Below are positions 18,953-26,142 of a stretch of 64,000 bases of DNA, piece by piece. The translations under genes were made by a program, and so were the position numbers. Every line of letters starts with the position of its first letter. Positions within the stretch are counted from its first letter, which is position 1. The notes under the pieces were generated by a model that worked only from the letters and a program-made list of their open reading frames with translations, made no database searches and was not told the DNA's origin. Source of the DNA: Rhodoferax sp. (GTDB taxonomy: Bacteria > Pseudomonadota > Gammaproteobacteria > Burkholderiales > Burkholderiaceae_C); contig JARWZT010000011.1 in NCBI GenBank assembly GCA_029866205.1, positions 1-64,000 on the forward strand. Reading direction: 5' to 3'.

Positions 18953-20591
18953 GCGCAGGTGCCTCGTGTTCAATAGCCGGCTGGTTGGCACCTTGGAGCG
19001 TACCAAAGCGATGTTCGAGGCGATCAATCAGTTCGGTCGCCATGGCGTAGGGCGCATTGCTCCAGTGACGCAAAATTTTCGCAATGCGGTCGACCTTGAT
19101 TTTTTTGCCCTCAACGAGCGCGCGTAGCATTTCAAGCCGCGCCACCACCATGTAGACCGTACCGCCGACGTCCACCGTGGTCGGGCATTCGAGGTGGGAG
19201 ATGAAATAGGGATCCGGAACCTGCCAGGGTCCGAAATTTTCTTGCAGATTCAGCGAAGCGTCCGCTGGAATCGCAAAGTCGATGTCCAAAAATTTGACGG
19301 TTTCAAGGGCGAAAGGCGTGAATGTGAAATTTTGCGTATAGCCGAAGTTGCCCTGCACGCCCGTGATCAGCTTGTCGTCGTGGGGGTGATAGACAAAAAT
19401 GTCAATCGACATGCCGGTGGGGCGGTGAATGATGGGGACCTGGTAGGTTTTTTCCATTCGCAGGTACTTGTACTTGACATCAAAAAGTCCGTTTTGGCTC
19501 AACAAGGTAACCACATCAAAAATATTTTGGGACGCGAAAATTCCGACATCAATATCTTTGTCGTGACTCAGAAATCCGCGATTTCTGGCGTAGCCCAGCA
19601 GCGTTCCGGAGACCAAAAAGGGAGACAAGCCCACCGCTGAAAGCGAAGTTTGCAGGTCTGTCAATGCCGAGGCCGCGGCGCTGAGGTTGAATTTTGCGTT
19701 GCTGGACTTGTCGCCGTCTGCGTCCGCATTGAGAAAATTCTTGTTGATCCAATCATTCGATTGGCCGCAAACCCTCACCAGTACTTCATCAAGTTCTTGT
19801 AGGGCGTTCTCAAAGTCCTGCATGTGCCCATAGGCGCGGGCTGATTGGTATTGTGCGATGATGGATTTGTCTGAGCTTCGGGCAATTTTTCGGTACCAAG
19901 TGATCGATTCATTCTGGTCTCCGGCAAAGTGACAATACTCGCCGAGCAACTGCACAACGGCCTCCGCGGCCGCGTCTTGCTTTTGTCGCTTGAGTTCATT
20001 GAAAACGGCGGACTGCAGCGCAATCCATTCTTTCCATGGCAGGGCGTCACTGGCGGTAATTCCAGAAGCCCGCTCAATCAGTGCCTTGGCACAGAGGAGC
20101 AAGAAATCTGCGTTTGAGGTGCTGCGCAGGTGCTCATGCAGAAGCATGAGGGCCGATGCGGGCGCTCCATGGTCCATGCAAAGCTCCATGGCGAGCAGCC
20201 ATTCCTGTCCGGTTCCCTTGCGTTTTTGAGAATCCAAACGGGTGGGCGGAAGCGGCGACTTCTCGGCAAGGGAGGCAATAACTTGCCGCAGCACATGCCG
20301 TTTCGGCAATTGGGCAATGCCCGCGCTGATACCGCTTGCCGCAATGGACTGGTAGGCCTGCAAGATCATCTGCGGCCGGACGGGATTTTTGGCGTTATGA
20401 ACGGCCAGTGTTGACAAAAAAATGACACTTGCCGGGTCTTTGACCCGGCGGCTGAAGTCAATGAACTCGTCGGAAATCAGAAAATCCAAGCCCCATTCGG
20501 CTGCAAAAGCGTCAATCTGCGCGAAATTTTGGTCTTTGACCATAGGTCGCAGCTGCGATAACGCCCGCACCATGTCGGATTTTGAAAACAT
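18945..20591 (-). CDS. LicD/fukutin-like phosphotransferase with N-terminal helical repeats
   Basis: The protein has 548 residues from ATG 20591, with GGAG 8 bases upstream. The N-terminal ~290 residues are all-helical and TPR-like. From about residue 328 comes the LicD/fukutin nucleotidyltransferase-fold signature PFLVSGTLLGYARNRGFLSH followed by DKDIDVGI, where G-T-L-L-G and the D-x-D pair are the conserved substrate and metal motifs. A later MSIDIFVYHP supplies the third Asp. LicD moves phosphocholine, and fukutin and FKRP move ribitol-phosphate from CDP-ribitol. The overlap with a CDP-ribitol-type synthase argues for ribitol-phosphate here (inference). The helical half may bind the protein acceptor. 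A weak sigma-54-like site lies upstream. Confidence 0.8.
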   Translation of the reverse strand: MFSKSDMVRALSQLRPMVKDQNFAQIDAFAAEWGLDFLISDEFIDFSRRVKDPASVIFLSTLAVHNAKNPVRPQMILQAYQSIAASGISAGIAQLPKRHVLRQVIASLAEKSPLPPTRLDSQKRKGTGQEWLLAMELCMDHGAPASALMLLHEHLRSTSNADFLLLCAKALIERASGITASDALPWKEWIALQSAVFNELKRQKQDAAAEAVVQLLGEYCHFAGDQNESITWYRKIARSSDKSIIAQYQSARAYGHMQDFENALQELDEVLVRVCGQSNDWINKNFLNADADGDKSSNAKFNLSAAASALTDLQTSLSAVGLSPFLVSGTLLGYARNRGFLSHDKDIDVGIFASQNIFDVVTLLSQNGLFDVKYKYLRMEKTYQVPIIHRPTGMSIDIFVYHPHDDKLITGVQGNFGYTQNFTFTPFALETVKFLDIDFAIPADASLNLQENFGPWQVPDPYFISHLECPTTVDVGGTVYMVVARLEMLRALVEGKKIKVDRIAKILRHWSNAPYAMATELIDRLEHRFGTLQGANQPAIEHEAPAHA

Positions 20592-20660
20592 AGCCCTGGC
20601 TCCTGTCCTGTTCTTATGCCGTTTTGCGCAGGCACATTGATTGTGTTGCGCCCTCCCTGC

Positions 20661-20676
20661 TGCAAAGTGTGAGCCG
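20661..20676 (-). promoter_or_regulatory. Weak sigma-54-like site before the LicD-like gene
   Basis: The minus strand reads CGGCTCACACTTTGCA, about 70 bases before the ATG. The GG-N10-GC spacing and the TTTGCA half are right, but the -24 half departs from TGGCAC at two positions. It is plausible only because sigma-54 sites are common in this window. Confidence 0.25.
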
Positions 20677-20723
20677 CCTCCGTCGTCGCCTCACCCCACA
20701 CGGGCACAAACCGCCAAAGAAAA

Positions 20724-21569
20724 TTACTTTAGCAAAGCCATCACGCCTTGGGCCTGTTGGTTGGCTTGGGCGAGCATGGCGGTCGACGCCTGCTGCAAAA
20801 TTTGGGTTTTGGCCAACTGGGTGGTGGCCATTGCATAGTCGGTGTCCATGATGGTGCTGCGCGACTGGGTGACGTTGGCCGAGATATTCGTCATATTGTC
20901 TGCCGCATAGGCGAGCTGGTTGATACCGGCACCGATGGCTGCGCGTTGCAGGTTGATTTTGTCCAGTGCATCGTCAATATCCGTGATGGCGGAGGACGCC
21001 CCGGATGCGGTCGCAATTGCCAAACCACTGACTGCCAGTCCTGAGGACCCCGTACTCATGTCGCCAATATTGACAGTCAGCGTCTGCCCCGATGCCTGTC
21101 CAATTTGAAATTCAAAGGCGCCAGACGTGCCGGTAATGGAGTTCGTGTTCGTACCCGTCAACAAACTTTGTCCGTTCCAGGTGGTCTGGGTCGCGATGTT
21201 TTCAATTTGCGTAATCAAGGCGGAAAATTCGGTATTGAGGTAGCCGCGCTGATCGCTGGAGTAGGTGCCATTGCTGGATTGCACCGCTAACTCGCGCATG
21301 CGTTGGAGCATATTCGACTGCTCGACCATGGCTCCCTCTGCCGTTTGCATCATGTTGACGCCATCATTGGCGTTGCGAACCGCCTGGTTCAGGCCCCTGA
21401 TTTGGGAGGTCATGCTTTGGCCGATCGCCAAGCCGGCGGCATCGTCCTTGGCTGAATTAATGCGCGTTCCGGTTGAGAGTTGTTCCATCGCCGTGTTCAT
21501 GGAGCGGGCGTTGGTTTTCATCGCGTTTTGTGAGTAAAGCGCGCTCACGTTGGTGTTGATCACGGACAT
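20724..21569 (-). CDS. fliC: Flagellin (copy with sigma-54 promoter)
   Basis: A 281-residue filament subunit. The N-terminal D0/D1 region is canonical (MSVINTNVSALYSQNAM, then LSTGTRINSAKDDAAGLAIG and the TSQIRGLNQA helix), and the C-terminus ends in QASTAMLAQANQQAQGVMAL, the terminal coiled-coil used for export and polymerisation. The middle is only about 60 residues, so the D2/D3 outer domains are absent. It is Ser/Thr-rich there (residues about 140-195), where O-glycans could sit. GGAG lies 7 bases before the ATG. It is about 75% identical by eye to the second flagellin just upstream, with most differences in the middle. It carries its own promoter of a different sigma class. Confidence 0.97.
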   Translation of the reverse strand: MSVINTNVSALYSQNAMKTNARSMNTAMEQLSTGTRINSAKDDAAGLAIGQSMTSQIRGLNQAVRNANDGVNMMQTAEGAMVEQSNMLQRMRELAVQSSNGTYSSDQRGYLNTEFSALITQIENIATQTTWNGQSLLTGTNTNSITGTSGAFEFQIGQASGQTLTVNIGDMSTGSSGLAVSGLAIATASGASSAITDIDDALDKINLQRAAIGAGINQLAYAADNMTNISANVTQSRSTIMDTDYAMATTQLAKTQILQQASTAMLAQANQQAQGVMALLK

Positions 21570-21676
21570 AGGGTTTCTCCATAGAAAAAATAGTCGTCAG
21601 CATGCACGAACACGCTGAGCAGGCTGAAACCCCAAGTGTCAATAAGTTGTACAAAGGGCCGGCAGCAAGCCATCTA

Positions 21677-21692
21677 AGCAATAGCTGTGCCA
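21677..21692 (-). promoter_or_regulatory. Sigma-54 promoter of the downstream flagellin
   Basis: The minus strand reads TGGCACAGCTATTGCT, with the invariant GG and GC separated by exactly 10 bases and near-perfect -24 and -12 halves. The start of transcription would fall near 21665, leaving a ~96-base leader before ATG 21569. No sigma-28 match is present in this gap. Confidence 0.75.
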
Positions 21693-21735
21693 AAGTTTTT
21701 TCTTGGATTGCATCCGGTGCGTCAACCGAGACGAA

Positions 21736-21770
21736 AAAAAGCGGCCTGTCACAACGACAGGCCGCTTTTT
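21736..21770 (-). terminator. Rho-independent terminator after the upstream flagellin
   Basis: A perfect 15-bp stem (GCGGCCTGTC paired with GACAGGCCGC plus five A-T pairs) has a 5-base loop and runs into a T-tract on the minus strand. It lies about 70 bases after the stop of the second flagellin and just upstream of the sigma-54 promoter, insulating the two flagellin genes. Symmetric A/T tracts make it potentially bidirectional. Confidence 0.85.
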
Positions 21771-21785
21771 GCGGGCCTCAGGTCA

Positions 21786-21826
21786 GTGACTCCCTGAGGG
21801 TCCCGAAGGCACCCTCAGGGAGTCAC
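21786..21826 (-). repeat. Perfect 16-bp inverted repeat directly after the upstream flagellin stop
   Basis: The arms GTGACTCCCTGAGGGT and ACCCTCAGGGAGTCAC pair perfectly around a 9-base loop. It begins 12 bases after the flagellin stop. It has no T-tract of its own and stands in tandem with the true terminator. It may protect the abundant flagellin mRNA from 3' exonucleases or act as a first pause hairpin. Confidence 0.8.
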
Positions 21827-21838
21827 CGCATTCAAGGC

Positions 21839-22681
21839 TTACTTCAATAGTGCGAGCACGCTTTGTGGCTGCTGGTTGGCCTGGGCCAACATCGCCGTCG
21901 AGGCTTGCTGAATAATCTGCGTCTTGGACAGTTGGGTCGATGCCAAGGCATAGTCCGTGTCCATTATGGAACTGCGCGACGCAGTGACGTTTGCCGAGAT
22001 GTTCGTCAGATTGTCTGCTGCATAGGTCAACTGGTTAATGCTAGCGCCGAGTGTGGCGCGGGTGTTGTTGATCGTGTCCAGCGCGTCATCGATTGTTGAT
22101 ATTGCGTCCGAAGCATCCGATGCCGTAGAGACCGACAGCGCACTGATCCCCAGCGCCGACGCTGACATGCCACTGATGGTGACCGAGATGGTTTGGCCAC
22201 TCGATTGGCCAACTTGGAACTCAAAAGTGCCAGAGCCCGTTGCCGTGGGGCCGTTGTAAGCGGAGCCGCTCAGAACTGCCTGTCCATTCCAGGTGGTCTC
22301 ACTGGCAATGCTGTCGATCTGGGTAATCAGAGCCGAAAACTCCGTATCCAAGTAGCCGCGTTGTGCCGAGGAATACGTACCGTTGCTCGCTTGCACGGCC
22401 AATTCACGCATACGCTGCAGCATGTTGGACTGCTCGACCAATGCACCTTCAGCGGTTTGCAGCATGTTGATGCCGTCGTTGGCGTTGCGCACTGCCTGGT
22501 TCAGGCCGCGAATCTGCGAGGTCATGCTTTGGCCAATGGCCAAACCGGCGGCGTCGTCTTTGGCCGAGTTGATGCGGCTGCCAGTCGACAATTGCTCCAT
22601 GGCGGTGCTCATGGCGCGGCTGTTGACCTTCATGGCGTTTTGAGAGTAAAGAGCGCTTACGTTGGTGTTGATAACTGACAT
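21839..22681 (-). CDS. fliC: Flagellin (copy with sigma-28 promoter)
   Basis: A 280-residue flagellin paralogue with the same N-terminal (MSVINTNVSALYSQNAMKVN) and C-terminal (STAMLAQANQQPQSVLALLK) helices. The ~60-residue Ser/Thr/Gly-rich middle (residues about 140-195) differs from the other copy. GGAG stands 7 bases before the ATG. The leader is about 105 bases from a sigma-28 promoter, and the gene ends at a tandem hairpin, so it is a single-gene transcription unit. The short size without D2/D3 makes a thin, smooth filament likely. Either copy could be the major or the minor subunit; the hairpins and the sigma-28 promoter favour this one as the major flagellin. Confidence 0.97.
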   Translation of the reverse strand: MSVINTNVSALYSQNAMKVNSRAMSTAMEQLSTGSRINSAKDDAAGLAIGQSMTSQIRGLNQAVRNANDGINMLQTAEGALVEQSNMLQRMRELAVQASNGTYSSAQRGYLDTEFSALITQIDSIASETTWNGQAVLSGSAYNGPTATGSGTFEFQVGQSSGQTISVTISGMSASALGISALSVSTASDASDAISTIDDALDTINNTRATLGASINQLTYAADNLTNISANVTASRSSIMDTDYALASTQLSKTQIIQQASTAMLAQANQQPQSVLALLK

Positions 22682-22792
22682 AACAATTCTCCTGAGAGTG
22701 AAGAGTGAATAACCTTAAATTGATAAGCAGACAAAGAACTTGTTTTGCGTCTCTTTACCTACCGCGACAGAAACTTGTCTCTGTTAAATAAT

Positions 22793-22819
22793 GAATCGGA
22801 TGCTGCGGAAATTTCTTTA
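22793..22819 (-). promoter_or_regulatory. Sigma-28 promoter of the upstream flagellin
   Basis: The minus strand reads TAAAGAAA, 11 bases, TCCGATTC. The -10 half is identical to the one before flgM, and the spacing is that of FliA promoters. Confidence 0.65.
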
Positions 22820-22834
22820 GCACTTCTTCAAAAA

Positions 22835-23197
22835 TTAAACGGATTTATTGAACAAAATTCCCTTGAGTTCATCGATCTTGTGCGCCATGTGAAGCACGTC
22901 TTCGGTCGGAATCTGCCGAACAACTTCACCCGTGTGAATGTTGCGCACGCTGATAACCGGCGCGTTGATCGATTCGTCAAATGAGAATCCCAAACCCTGC
23001 TTGGTGGAAGCCATTTGATCGTTCAGCATGCTTACTGCCGCATGCAGATTTTGGCGAGCCTTCGCTGGGTCAAATTGAATTTCCGCCGGCTTGATTGCCA
23101 TCACCTTGGGTGCGACATGTGCCTTGGCGTCCATCAACTTACCTAGCGATGCGCTTGCCGCGGAGCTGGTGCTCACATTGCTTATTTCGGAAGCCAT
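22835..23197 (-). CDS. flaG: FlaG family protein
   Basis: A 120-residue protein. The last 80 residues are the FlaG domain: LHAAVSMLNDQMASTKQGLG, FSFDESINAPVISVRN, then TGEVVRQIPTEDVLHMAHKI, with the conserved V-I-x-x-R-Q-I-P-x-E pattern. FlaG influences filament length and cap function in several bacteria; the mechanism is not established. AGGA lies 9 bases before the ATG. It has its own sigma-28 promoter and sits between fliD and the flagellins, the usual late-gene order. The first 45 residues are a low-complexity Ala/Ser/Lys lead. Confidence 0.92.
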   Translation of the reverse strand: MASEISNVSTSSAASASLGKLMDAKAHVAPKVMAIKPAEIQFDPAKARQNLHAAVSMLNDQMASTKQGLGFSFDESINAPVISVRNIHTGEVVRQIPTEDVLHMAHKIDELKGILFNKSV

Positions 23198-23286
23198 CGT
23201 CTACCGTCCTTTCAAAAGTGCACTTCGCCTGCGTTTTGCTCGGTACTGCGGGGGGCAGCGCCTTTAACGAAGTTGCAGTGTCTGAA

Positions 23287-23313
23287 GAATCGGCACCAGT
23301 GTGAAAAACTTGA
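23287..23313 (-). promoter_or_regulatory. Sigma-28 promoter of flaG
   Basis: The minus strand reads TCAAGTTT, 11 bases, GCCGATTC. This is the best FliA match in the window, with 7 of 8 bases of TAAAGTTT and 6 of 8 of GCCGATAA. It lies about 90 bases before the flaG ATG. Confidence 0.8.
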
Positions 23314-23391
23314 GGCCAGGTGAGAAGCACCGCCTGAATTTTTCCCCTTCGGCTGTAGCTGCCGTTGGGGACGCGCCTGCAAGAGGCTGCT

Positions 23392-25140
23392 TTATTTATT
23401 CGTGTACATGGCCATGAGGCCAGCGAAGGTGCTGGTCAGGCCTGTTTGGGTGCTGCGCGTTTGCCCCACGATGCTGTCCATCGCGGCAAACTGTTTGGTG
23501 TAGCGGGTCAAAAGCATGGCCATGCGATCTTCGAGAGCAGTCAGATCGTCCTGGTATTTTTCGATGCGCGTGGTTGCGTTGGCACTTTCTTTGGCGACGG
23601 TGCCCGTGCTGCTCAGCATGGTGATCAAGCTTTTGCTTGCATCGCCCGCCAGACCGGAATCCTCGGTGTCGTAGACACTTTGGTTTTCCTGGTTGCCCGA
23701 GAGCAGGGTGACCGTGTTGGCGAAGTCAAAGTTCAGTGCCAAGTCCAGTGTGACAGAGTTGGTCGTTAGTCGACCTTTGCTGTTGATCTCCACTCCAATA
23801 TCACGCAACGCGGTCAATGTGCCGGACGCACTGGCGGTTGACGAATCATCGGTTACCAAGGTGCGCAGCGTGTTCCTTATGGCGTTGACGCTGGAGTTGC
23901 CCACCATCGTGCCGCCATAGGTTTCCAGGGTGGATTTCGGATTGGTGATTTCGTCCAGCAGGTCCATCGCGTCGTTGTACGCGGTGACCAAAGCGGTGAT
24001 TTTTGTCTTGGCTGCCGACGTGTCGTTGGTCAAAGAGACGGTCGCTGCCGTGCTGTTGGTGCTCAGCAGGTTCAAAGTGACGCCAGAAATTGCGCCAGAC
24101 ACCGTGTTGCTGCTGCTGGTAATGGCGATACCGTCCACGGTAAGGGAGGCATCGCTGGCGGTCTGCAGCGAAGTATCAAAGTTCAGCGCGCTCACGCTGC
24201 TGGTCACGCTGAATGCGTTGTATTTGCCCGAGGCGCCGGTCAGAACCACCTTGTAGGGCGTGCTGGCATCGCCGGTGTTGACCAGTTGGGCGCTCAGGCC
24301 GGTACCTGCGTTGTTGACCGCGTCCACCACGCCTGCAGGCGTGTCGCTCCCGGCGTCGATGGTGATGGTCGAGGTGCTTGCCGATTGGATCGTGGTGTCG
24401 AAATCAATCCCAGAGGCACTGCTGGAAACAGTGAAGGCATAGTCCGAACCCGCGGTTCCGGTGACAACCACTTTGTACGGCGCAGTGGCGTCGCCGGTGT
24501 TGACCAGTGAGGCGGTGACGCTGAGCCCGGCATTGTTGATCGCGTCGACAATGCCTGCCGGTGTGTCGTCGCCCGCGGCGACCGCCACAGTAACCCCGCT
24601 CGAAAATGCGGTGCCGCCCAGGGTCAGGGTCATTGCCGCACCCCCGTTGATGGCTGTGGTGGAGCTGGCAAAACCGGTGGTTCCGGTGCTGCTTTGCGCA
24701 ATGTCTACCGCCAGCGAAATGGCGCTGCCACTGTTAATGGCCGTGGTGGAGCTGGCAAAGCCAGTGGTGCCGGTGTTGCGCTGCGCTGTGGCCAAACTGT
24801 TCACCAGTACCGAGTGGTTGCCCGAATCGGCGCCGGAGGTGGTTGTGGCGGTAAAAGCGCTGGTATTGGAGTTGGTCGCGCTGATGGCTTTGAAGTCACT
24901 CCGGTCCTTCAGGTCATCAAAGGCTGTTTTAAGGTTGGTCAGCGCATATTTGACGGCTGCAAAGCCCGACACCAGTGACTCATTCTTGGTGATGTTTCTG
25001 TTGATCGCGGTCTCGCGCGGTGCCTTTTCTGCGGCAATCAGGCTGTTGGCCAGCGATTTGGTGTCAATGCCCGAGCCTGCGCCGAGTGCGCTGACAACAG
25101 CAGCCGCAGTGGTGGACGTTGTGCTGGTGGTGGTAGTCAT
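23392..25140 (-). CDS. fliD: Flagellar filament cap protein FliD (hook-associated protein 2)
   Basis: The protein has 582 residues; ATG 25140 is at the start of the FliD_N domain (VVSALGAGSGIDTKSLANSL). The C-terminal FliD_C part runs through TLRTLVTDDSS, LRDIGVEINSKGRLT and the terminal helices with YTKQFAAMDSIVGQ. The middle holds internal duplications: TGTTGFASSTTAIN occurs at about residues 122 and 152, and the hook-IN-type block starting DTPAG[IV]VDA[IV]NNAG occurs at about 190 and 266, each followed by V-N-T-G-D-A and Y-K-V-V. The protein is longer than E. coli FliD (468) by about the size of these repeats. A sigma-28 promoter lies 26 bases upstream, separating it from flgL. It caps the filament and promotes flagellin folding at the tip. 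Confidence 0.96.
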   Translation of the reverse strand: MTTTTSTTSTTAAAVVSALGAGSGIDTKSLANSLIAAEKAPRETAINRNITKNESLVSGFAAVKYALTNLKTAFDDLKDRSDFKAISATNSNTSAFTATTTSGADSGNHSVLVNSLATAQRNTGTTGFASSTTAINSGSAISLAVDIAQSSTGTTGFASSTTAINGGAAMTLTLGGTAFSSGVTVAVAAGDDTPAGIVDAINNAGLSVTASLVNTGDATAPYKVVVTGTAGSDYAFTVSSSASGIDFDTTIQSASTSTITIDAGSDTPAGVVDAVNNAGTGLSAQLVNTGDASTPYKVVLTGASGKYNAFSVTSSVSALNFDTSLQTASDASLTVDGIAITSSSNTVSGAISGVTLNLLSTNSTAATVSLTNDTSAAKTKITALVTAYNDAMDLLDEITNPKSTLETYGGTMVGNSSVNAIRNTLRTLVTDDSSTASASGTLTALRDIGVEINSKGRLTTNSVTLDLALNFDFANTVTLLSGNQENQSVYDTEDSGLAGDASKSLITMLSSTGTVAKESANATTRIEKYQDDLTALEDRMAMLLTRYTKQFAAMDSIVGQTRSTQTGLTSTFAGLMAMYTNK

Positions 25141-25165
25141 GGGCGGTTCAATGTGTGCATGGTTA

Positions 25166-25192
25166 GCATCGGCATCGATACAAGGAACTTAA
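25166..25192 (-). promoter_or_regulatory. Sigma-28 promoter of fliD
   Basis: The minus strand reads TTAAGTTC, 11 bases, GCCGATGC, within the 63-base gap between flgL and fliD. The leader would be short, about 20 bases. Confidence 0.65.
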
Positions 25193-25203
25193 GCCGCATG
25201 CGC

Positions 25204-26127
25204 CTACTTCAGGTAGGCAAACAAAGACATTTGCGAAATTTTGGCAAAGCTGCTTTGTGCTGCCTCCAACGACAGCATCTGCTTTTGCATGGCAGTGATG
25301 GCTTTGGCCATGTCAAGTTCTTCCACGCTGGAGAGTGCGGATGCCAAAGTCAATTTGGTTTCGTCCAAAGCCGCACCCTGTTGCTCGATGACTTTCATGT
25401 CGGTCCCGGAGCTGGCCTGCGCCAGGATGATGCCTTGGTGCAGGGCCTCCACCTCGCCCAGGCCGCGCTGCATCGAAGTTTTATCTGCAGATTTAACGCC
25501 GGCTATCAGGTCGTCGATCGCGCGAAAGAACCCCGCGCCAGAACTCGAGCCGTCGTCGGCGGTGCGCACCACGCTGACAAATGCGCGTGTGCCGGGGCGG
25601 TTGGTGGACACGGTTCGATGTTCACCCACGGCGACCTTGACTTCGGTTTGGTCACCTTGGTAGCTCACTTCGCCCTCGGAATCTGACACAAACGCTGGGG
25701 TGTGCACTTTGGTGCCCGAAAAAACGTAGTTGCCGGTCGAATCAGTCGCATTGGCCAGACTGAGCAGCTGGTCGCGCAGTCCTTGCATCTCGGTGGCGAT
25801 GACGGTGCTGCTGGTTTTTCCATTGGTGCCGTTATTGGCCTGTATGGTCAGTTCCTTGAGCCGGATCAGGATGTCGCCGGCGCTGGAAAGGGTGGCAGCT
25901 TCATTGTCCAATCGGGCCTGCACCGAGTCGAGCGTCTTGGCATAGCTCTCTTGCTTGCCTATCAGAGACTTTAGGCGGCTGATCACTGCTGCCTGGTCGG
26001 GGGCATCGCTCGGTGCCAGCACCTGTTTCTGGGTGGAGATTTGCGCTTGCGACTTTGCCAGGTCGTTTTGAATCGTGCTCATTTGCGTGCTGGCACGGTC
26101 AAACAGCAGGCTGGTGGATATTTGCAT
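25204..26127 (-). CDS. flgL: Hook-filament junction protein FlgL (hook-associated protein 3)
   Basis: A 307-residue protein, close to E. coli FlgL (317). The N-terminus MQISTSLLFDRASTQMSTIQ is the FlgL version of the flagellin D0/D1 helix, followed by GDILIRLKELTIQANNGTNG. The C-terminal helix contains AKAITAMQKQMLSLEAAQSS, then FAKISQMSLFAYL. It joins the HAP1 ring to the first flagellins. It follows flgK by 15 bases in the flgG-L transcription unit and is followed by the fliD promoter. Confidence 0.95.
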   Translation of the reverse strand: MQISTSLLFDRASTQMSTIQNDLAKSQAQISTQKQVLAPSDAPDQAAVISRLKSLIGKQESYAKTLDSVQARLDNEAATLSSAGDILIRLKELTIQANNGTNGKTSSTVIATEMQGLRDQLLSLANATDSTGNYVFSGTKVHTPAFVSDSEGEVSYQGDQTEVKVAVGEHRTVSTNRPGTRAFVSVVRTADDGSSSGAGFFRAIDDLIAGVKSADKTSMQRGLGEVEALHQGIILAQASSGTDMKVIEQQGAALDETKLTLASALSSVEELDMAKAITAMQKQMLSLEAAQSSFAKISQMSLFAYLK

Positions 26128-26142
26128 GGCGTAGTCTCAGGG

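Noticed and set aside
21570-21735. Search for a sigma-28 promoter before the downstream flagellin
   Set aside because: No CCGAT-type -10 with an N11 spacer was found. The sigma-54 site explains expression better.
23331-23372. Hairpin CCCCTTCGGC...GCCGTTGGGG after fliD
   Set aside because: The stem has mismatches, and the T-tract is on the wrong side for the minus-strand genes, so it is not called a terminator.
24461-25192. A 243-codon plus-strand frame opposite fliD that looks hydrophobic
   Set aside because: The Ala/Val-rich appearance comes from the antisense of Ser/Thr/Gly codons. fliD is clear and its promoter lies within this frame.
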